Shown here: positions 6,236 through 10,613 of the stretch, piece by piece
Numbering within the stretch: position 1 is the first letter of the stretch
How the letters are laid out: each line of letters begins with the position of its first letter
Assembly: GCA_017475415.1 (NCBI GenBank)
Contig: JAFVFM010000226.1
Span: 1 to 10,613 of the forward strand
Length of the DNA stretch: 10,613 nucleotides
Direction of reading: 5' to 3'
From: Solobacterium sp.
GTDB lineage: Bacteria; Bacillota_I; Bacilli_A; Erysipelotrichales; Erysipelotrichaceae
Program-made: the position numbers and the translations under genes
Notes under the pieces: model-generated
The model's database searches: none
Seen by the model: the letters and a program-made list of their open reading frames with translations, nothing else
Told to the model about the DNA's origin: nothing

Positions 6236-7614
6236 TCATCTTCATTTTCATATGGATTAACTGCCACAAAGGCAATGGTTGGTAATTCTAAATCTTCAGG
6301 ATTACCTGGGTCAAATAAACCAGATTTCATTTTGATTTCGGATAATAAGCTATGTATTTCTACATCAGTATTATCTTCATCTTCAATAACGATTTCTGAA
6401 TCATTTAATACAGGCAATTCAATACTTTGCGTATTCGCTACAATACTTTCTAATTCAGATAGAGTATGTTCGATATTGAGAATATCCATTTCATCTGTAT
6501 TCTCATTGTCATCTTCTATTTCTAATAGGCCTTCAGGATTCTCTAAGCCTTCAAAGAGATCTTCCTCTGTATCTTCTAATTCATCTTCCTGCTCATCATC
6601 TTCTAAATGATCGAAGGCATCTAAATCGAAGTCATCTGTATCTTCTAATTCATCTTCGGCCTCATCTTGCATAGGATAAGGTAATACTAAGTCCTCTTCC
6701 TCTTCTTCGATTTCATCTAAGGCTGCTTGGATATCTTCTGTTGTTAATTCATCATCATTGATTGTAGCTTCATGATCTTCTAATACCACACTCAACGTCT
6801 TTTCGATATCTTCAAGGATTTCTTTTTCTTCCTCTAGATTCTTATCTTCATAAGGATCTTTAGGGAAGGTGATATCTGTAGATGCTTCTTGTATTGCATG
6901 ACTATCTTCTTCTAAGAAATCATAATTATCTTCTTCTTCATCTCCGAATTTTACAGGGCGATCGGCAATATCTTTTAGGCTATGCACAACTAATGTTTCT
7001 TCTAAATTAGGTGCATGAGGGTATTTCTTCTTTAATTCCGCAAAGATATTATCTGCTTCTTCTTGTTCACTAATGTCTTGTGGTTCTTCTTTTGTTTCTT
7101 CCACTTTAGGCTCTTCTTCTAAAACAAGTTGTATTTCTTCTTTTTCTTCTTTGACATTTTCTTCCTCTTCATCTTTTACTAAGGAAACAAATTCAGCTGT
7201 TCTTTCTTGTTCAAGAGGGATATCTTTTTCTTCTTTACTATCTTCTTTTATTTCTTCTAATGCAGCAAGGAAGCCATCTTCTTTTACTTCTTCAGGATAG
7301 CTTTCTTCCGTTGCTAAACGAACAAGATGCTTAGGTAAAGATTGTTTATTCACTTGCCCTTTAGAAAGGATTTCATAGATGACTCTTTCTACTTTTCCAT
7401 TTTCTTCTATTTCTTCAAGAAAACGACATGGCTTTTCTTCATCATTGTCTAAATAAAAGGCATTTTCACCAATATAGGTCTCTTTTGGATCCTCTGATCT
7501 TAACCATGTAGGCCAATCAACATAGGCACTAATAGGCTTATGGACTAGAGAATCAAAAAAGAATTCTAATTGTTCAACAGAACAAGATATTAGTTTTTCA
7601 TAGTTTGTGGACAT
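6223..7614 (-). CDS. Highly acidic protein of unknown function
   Basis: A 463-residue protein that I do not recognise. Residues 1-100 are fairly ordinary and may fold (aromatic-rich FFFDSLVHKPISAYVDWPTW, then helix-prone sequence up to LPKHLVRLA). From about 105 on it is dominated by Glu and Asp: I count 31 of 80 in residues 121-200 and 40 of 80 in 281-360. The central part is probably disordered, with islands such as AELKKKYPHAPNLEETLVVHSLKDIADRPVKF written here only in outline (192-223) and a C-terminal hydrophobic patch LELPTIAFVAVNPYE (442-456). EDELEDTDDFDL (320-331) and EDELEDTEEDLF (343-354) are an internal repeat. No signal peptide or membrane segment is seen, so it is probably cytosolic. 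AGGAGG (minus strand, 7628-7623) lies 8 bases before the ATG, giving efficient initiation. It is monocistronic, with its own terminator. Ser-rich open frames on the opposite strand are shadows of the acidic codons. Confidence 0.88.
   Translation of the reverse strand: MSTNYEKLISCSVEQLEFFFDSLVHKPISAYVDWPTWLRSEDPKETYIGENAFYLDNDEEKPCRFLEEIEENGKVERVIYEILSKGQVNKQSLPKHLVRLATEESYPEEVKEDGFLAALEEIKEDSKEEKDIPLEQERTAEFVSLVKDEEEENVKEEKEEIQLVLEEEPKVEETKEEPQDISEQEEADNIFAELKKKYPHAPNLEETLVVHSLKDIADRPVKFGDEEEDNYDFLEEDSHAIQEASTDITFPKDPYEDKNLEEEKEILEDIEKTLSVVLEDHEATINDDELTTEDIQAALDEIEEEEEDLVLPYPMQDEAEDELEDTDDFDLDAFDHLEDDEQEDELEDTEEDLFEGLENPEGLLEIEDDNENTDEMDILNIEHTLSELESIVANTQSIELPVLNDSEIVIEDEDNTDVEIHSLLSEIKMKSGLFDPGNPEDLELPTIAFVAVNPYENEDEDED
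6566..6657 (-). repeat. In-frame 23-bp direct repeat in the acidic gene
   Basis: TCTGTATCTTCTAATTCATC plus TTC occurs at 6566-6588 and again, identically, at 6635-6657. The period is 69 bases, exactly 23 codons, so both copies encode the same peptide (EDELEDT). Exact nucleotide identity suggests a recent duplication or slippage event rather than amino-acid convergence. Confidence 0.8.
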
Positions 7615-7648
7615 ATGCTCAACCTCCTCATGAATACTAACAAATACT

Positions 7649-7654
7649 ATTTTA
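7649..7654 (-). promoter_or_regulatory. Candidate -10 box for the acidic-protein gene
   Basis: TAAAAT on the minus strand lies in an AT-rich gap between the acidic gene and the preceding operon's terminator, about 35 bases before the ATG. The -35 region (about 17 bases upstream, TGAATA) is a poor match. A promoter is needed here because the upstream operon is terminated, but this exact site is only a candidate. Confidence 0.3.
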
Positions 7655-7706
7655 CACTAAAAATGCGAGATTATTCATTCTTAAATGTAAATTTTCAAAA
7701 CAAGAT

Positions 7707-7735
7707 AAAAGTGAGAAAGAGTACTACTTTCTCAC
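7707..7735 (-). terminator. Terminator of the acetylation/rlmD operon
   Basis: On the minus strand GTGAGAAAG (7735-7727) and CTTTCTCAC (7719-7711) form a perfect 9-bp stem around TAGTACT, followed by TTTT and more T-rich sequence. The 5' arm encodes the last three residues of the methyltransferase (VRK), and the loop starts with its TAG stop. Confidence 0.9.
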
Positions 7736-9025
7736 CAATTTAACTAAAGTTTCTATATGTGGTGTTTGAGGGAATAAATCAAAAGGAATAATACTAATAA
7801 TATGATAATCCTTCTTTAGTATGGCTAGATTCTTCGCTAAGGTACTAGGATTACAGGAAATGTAAATCATGGTATGTGGTGCAGTAGTAAGGATAGCTTC
7901 AAGCATCTTATCATCTAAGCCAGAGCGAGGAGGGTCAACAAGTAAGGTATCAATATATTCCTTTCGAGCAGCCTTATATAAGCCAATAGAAGCATCTGCA
8001 CATAAGAAATCTATATGTTTAATATGATTCGCTTTCGCACTTTGTGTAGCATTTTCTACAGCTTCTTCTATGGATTCAATGGCTGTGATATGCTTTACTT
8101 TATCCTTTGCTAACATACTCATCGCAGCTATTCCTGCATAAGCTTCAACCATATTAAAGCTAGGATCAATCTTTTGTATAGCCATTTTGTATAAAGCTAA
8201 TGCTTGCTTGGTATTGAGTTGAAAGAAGGCTCTAGGAGATAAAGAGAATTCTATATCTTCTATTGGAAAGGATAGGGTAGGATTACCGGCTAAGCATTTC
8301 ACAGTACCCTTGAATATATCTACACTATCTTTTTCTGTATTGATGGAAGTAAATAAACCATCCATATCTTTTATGGCCATAATGGCGTCTATCGTTTCCT
8401 TTTTGATCGTATCTTTGGTAATGAAAGTACATTGTGCTTTATGATTGAGGTAACGTAATACAATATAACGCAAGCCATCTTTTGTCTTTTGGTTATAGGC
8501 ATGATAATGATGTTTATTCAAAATCATTAAGATTTCTTTACGTATTTCTTCTAATCTTTTTTCATGCACAAAACAAGTATCGATTTGCACGAAATGATTA
8601 CTACCAGCTTTATACATGCCATTTACCAATTTTCCATTTACTTCCGCAAAAGGTAATTTACATTGATTACGATAATATAAATCTTCACCATTATGCATTT
8701 TTCCTATCTTGTTAGAAGGGATATGAGCATATTTATATAAGGCTTCTCTCAATATATCTATCTTCGCTTTCGTTTGGGCATGAGGCTTTAAATGCATTAA
8801 TTTACATGCGCCACAATCTTTCATATGAGGACATATGGGTTTAATTCTATCTTTAGTGTGTTTAATGAGTTTAATGAGTTCAGCCTTCTTATATTTTTTC
8901 TTATCTTCTATAATTCTCACTTCGGCTATTTCATTTGGTAAAACACCATCACAAAAGATAGGGGTATGGTTAATATAACCAATCCCTTCACCATTGATAC
9001 CCATTTTCTTAAATTCAATACGCAT
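7724..9025 (-). CDS. rlmD: 23S rRNA (uracil-5)-methyltransferase, RlmD/RlmCD type
   Basis: A 433-residue cytosolic enzyme that transfers a methyl group from S-adenosylmethionine to C5 of a uridine, in this family usually in 23S rRNA. An N-terminal TRAM-like domain (about 1-57) is followed by an iron-sulfur motif, Cys65-x5-Cys71-x2-Cys74, with Cys151 as the likely fourth ligand. The methyltransferase core shows FFQLN (267-271), VEAYAGIAAMSM (293-304), DPPRSG (364-369), the nucleophile Cys391 in YISCNPSTLAKNL, and the general base Glu425 in PHIETLVKL. The start was chosen as ATG 9025, which overlaps the upstream gene's stop as TAATG and has AGG 9 bases before it; an ATG two codons earlier (9031) is possible. 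Which rRNA position or positions are modified (RlmD-like or dual RlmCD-like) cannot be told from sequence. It is the last gene of its operon. Confidence 0.92.
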   Translation of the reverse strand: MRIEFKKMGINGEGIGYINHTPIFCDGVLPNEIAEVRIIEDKKKYKKAELIKLIKHTKDRIKPICPHMKDCGACKLMHLKPHAQTKAKIDILREALYKYAHIPSNKIGKMHNGEDLYYRNQCKLPFAEVNGKLVNGMYKAGSNHFVQIDTCFVHEKRLEEIRKEILMILNKHHYHAYNQKTKDGLRYIVLRYLNHKAQCTFITKDTIKKETIDAIMAIKDMDGLFTSINTEKDSVDIFKGTVKCLAGNPTLSFPIEDIEFSLSPRAFFQLNTKQALALYKMAIQKIDPSFNMVEAYAGIAAMSMLAKDKVKHITAIESIEEAVENATQSAKANHIKHIDFLCADASIGLYKAARKEYIDTLLVDPPRSGLDDKMLEAILTTAPHTMIYISCNPSTLAKNLAILKKDYHIISIIPFDLFPQTPHIETLVKLVRK

Positions 9026-10152
9026 TACCATAAACCTGCCAATCCTGGGTCAGTTACAAACGTCTCTACACCATAAATAAGATAAACATCCATATTTTTT
9101 TCTAAAGTCTTTGATATCGCTTCACGATAATAACGCAAATCAAATACATGTATTTCATCATATTCATAGGCTAAATAAGGTAATAAGATATGCGCAAAAC
9201 TATCTTTAATGACGATGGCCTTTTTCTTAGTGTTGGCATTCGTCTTAATATGTACATAGGCGTGATTACCACCTAAATAATAGGTATATTTATCTTTTTC
9301 CTTTAATTTTTCTTCGGCAAATAAGGAATGTGTAACGGTACCATCATCATAGCTAACCTCTACTTCGAGTGGGGTAGCTTTCATTTCATAAATGGCATCT
9401 GGTTTTGTGCTGAATATACCACTTCTAGAATACATCGTGCCATAGAAAGTAGGGCTAACTTCTGTATAATTGAAATTCAAAGCTTCTTTCTTTAATACTT
9501 CATCGCATATCGCTTGATAGGCAATATATGCACCCTTATGGTTATAATGATGGTCAGTTTTAAAATAGCTATCTTCACTATTTTTTAATGCATCACTAAT
9601 ATCGATTGTTTTTTGGCCATTATTATTGAAGTCTTCGTATATGGAATCAATCAATTCTTTTTCATTGATATTATAGGCACCAAAAGGTAAATATTTTTCT
9701 TCTCCATAAGCTGCACCAGGCACAAGTAGGATATTCATCTTGATATTATTTTGTTTAGCAAAGTCTAAAACGAAGGAGATATTATTCTCTTTTGTGGTTA
9801 GATCATAATCGTAAAATTGAGAAATTAAATGACCATCTTTACCAATATAGACACCATTATTTTCTATTGCGGATAGATCTAAACGTGTATTTGCCTTCAT
9901 TTCTATCCAATGATCTCTTCCTACAAAATGATCGGAAAACCATTTTTCGAACTCTGTATCAAAACTACCAAAGAAAATATTTTGTAGGCTGCTATTCGGA
10001 AAGCTAGCTAGGGGGCGATTTTCATTAGCGGAAAAAGAAAGCTTAGGGGCAAAGAGATTTACAATTGTAAAAAGAAAAATGAAGAAAAGGAAAATGATTA
10101 GGGTTAAAAATTGTGTTAGATGTAATGCATGTATATTTCTTTTCTTATTCAT
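9025..10152 (-). CDS. DHHW/AlgX-like cell-surface polysaccharide O-acetyltransferase
   Basis: A 375-residue protein with a basic N-terminus, one membrane segment (about 13-34) and an extracytoplasmic SGNH-like domain. The motif TDHHYNHKGAY (199-209) matches the DHHW family with Tyr in place of Trp; Asp200 and His202 fit the D-x-H pair and Ser318 in IVIKDSFAH fits the nucleophile of AlgJ/AlgX-type acetyltransferases. These proteins work with a membrane MBOAT protein to add acetyl groups to a secreted or surface polysaccharide. The MBOAT gene lies directly upstream, 11 bases away, which supports the assignment. AGGAAG (minus strand, 10165-10160) overlaps the MBOAT stop and lies 7 bases before the ATG. 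Its own stop overlaps the start of the methyltransferase gene. The family call is strong; the polysaccharide target is unknown. Confidence 0.88.
   Translation of the reverse strand: MNKKRNIHALHLTQFLTLIIFLFFIFLFTIVNLFAPKLSFSANENRPLASFPNSSLQNIFFGSFDTEFEKWFSDHFVGRDHWIEMKANTRLDLSAIENNGVYIGKDGHLISQFYDYDLTTKENNISFVLDFAKQNNIKMNILLVPGAAYGEEKYLPFGAYNINEKELIDSIYEDFNNNGQKTIDISDALKNSEDSYFKTDHHYNHKGAYIAYQAICDEVLKKEALNFNYTEVSPTFYGTMYSRSGIFSTKPDAIYEMKATPLEVEVSYDDGTVTHSLFAEEKLKEKDKYTYYLGGNHAYVHIKTNANTKKKAIVIKDSFAHILLPYLAYEYDEIHVFDLRYYREAISKTLEKNMDVYLIYGVETFVTDPGLAGLW
9035..9037 (-). promoter_or_regulatory. Weak ribosome-binding site choosing the rlmD start
   Basis: AGG on the minus strand, within GGCAGG, lies 9 bases before ATG 9025 but only 3 before ATG 9031. 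This favours the later ATG, whose translation is probably coupled to the upstream gene through TAATG. Confidence 0.4.
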
Positions 10153-10163
10153 AAATCTTCTTC

Positions 10164-10613
10164 CTAAAATCTAAAGTATAAAAATGGATTGTAAGATGCA
10201 TCCACAATAAAGGCAGTGCATATAAGTAGGGCAAGTAATACAAGCAATGGACGAAGATAAAGGCATTCTTTTCTTCTAAATATATTTAATCTAGTTTTCG
10301 CTATTGGTGTACAAGCTAATGCACAAATCAGGAATAAAACGAAATTGTTTCTCATTAAGAATAAAGTCATACCATTAGCGAATACACCTTTACCAAACAT
10401 CATCGCTAAATAATGTAAGCCTTGTTGTAAATCGGTAAAGGCAAATAAGACCCATGCAATAAGTACAATGAGTAATGTATAGATATGGCTGATATAGGAA
10501 GGTAGCTTCTTTAATCGTTCATATAAGAATTGTTTTTCTAGGATGAGGATTAAGCCATAGAATAAGCCCCAGAGGATAAAATTCCAAGAAGCACCATGCC
10601 ATAATCCAGTCAA
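10164..10613 (-). CDS. MBOAT-family O-acyltransferase (AlgI-like), 5' end outside window
   Basis: The last 149 residues of a polytopic membrane acyltransferase; the gene continues beyond the window edge. The fragment begins with TGLWHGASWNFILWGLFYG, which contains the conserved MBOAT histidine and the surrounding family signature. At least three further hydrophobic segments follow (around 45-60, 84-102 and 120-136), and it ends NPFLYFRF, a C-terminus common in AlgI-type proteins. These proteins pass acetyl groups from the cytosol across the membrane to a partner, here the DHHW protein encoded 11 bases downstream. Apparent initiation at TTG 10613 is only the window edge, not a start. An alternative, DltB of teichoic-acid D-alanylation, is also an MBOAT protein but would normally be followed by dltC and dltD, not seen here. 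Confidence 0.9.
   Translation of the reverse strand: MTGLWHGASWNFILWGLFYGLILILEKQFLYERLKKLPSYISHIYTLLIVLIAWVLFAFTDLQQGLHYLAMMFGKGVFANGMTLFLMRNNFVLFLICALACTPIAKTRLNIFRRKECLYLRPLLVLLALLICTAFIVDASYNPFLYFRF

Noticed and set aside
6275..7300. Ser-rich open frames on the + strand (6275-6610 and 7073-7300)
   Set aside because: They are complements of GAA/GAT-rich acidic codons, with no ribosome-binding site and low-complexity poly-Ser composition.
8860..8882. Tandem TTTAATGAG repeat
   Set aside because: It encodes the consecutive KLIKLIK codons of the methyltransferase; two short copies in coding sequence do not indicate a regulatory site.
10164..10613. DltB of a dlt operon
   Set aside because: The following gene is DHHW/AlgX-like, with no dltC carrier protein, and its motifs fit acetylation better than D-alanylation.

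Overview
The window is AT-rich, and its gene families, strong Shine-Dalgarno sites, LPXTG-type sorting signal and sortases point to a low-GC Gram-positive (Firmicutes) bacterium, probably an anaerobic gut or oral lineage of the Erysipelotrichia/Clostridia kind. That placement is an inference from gene content and codon use; no rRNA or species marker is present.

Region 1 (about 1-3475, + strand) is the 3' part of a pilus/sortase operon: a strong intercistronic hairpin, a class C pilin-polymerising sortase, a basal-type pilin with a Cna-B fold, a Pro-rich stalk and an IPNTG cell-wall sorting signal, a second and divergent sortase, a 96-residue coiled-coil protein of unknown function, and a type I signal peptidase. 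The last four genes overlap or nearly touch and end at a clear Rho-independent terminator. The major pilin and tip adhesin are not visible and probably lie upstream of base 1. A plausible division of labour is: the signal peptidase releases pilins from the Sec pathway, the class C sortase polymerises them, and the second sortase anchors the basal subunit. The coiled-coil protein may scaffold the membrane enzymes.

Region 2 (about 3477-4115) holds one monocistronic DUF4230-type membrane protein with its own candidate -10 box. It ends at a hairpin shared with the convergent gene.

Region 3 (about 4114-7660, - strand) has two units. The first is an RluA-family pseudouridine synthase coupled through TAATG to a MalY/PatB-type aminotransferase (C-S lyase). 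The second is a single gene for a 463-residue, extremely acidic protein that I do not recognise.

Region 4 (about 7700-10613, - strand) is an operon reading MBOAT O-acyltransferase (5' end outside the window), DHHW/AlgX-like acetyltransferase, then RlmD-type 23S rRNA m5U methyltransferase. The first two look like an extracellular polysaccharide O-acetylation pair. The methyltransferase is a housekeeping passenger coupled through TAATG.

There is no gene-free stretch above 300 bases. I see no tRNA, rRNA, CRISPR array, insertion sequence, att site or origin. The features most worth a second look are the conserved-looking sortase/coiled-coil/signal-peptidase trio, the acidic protein, the hairpin before the sortase, and terminators whose loops contain the stop codon.
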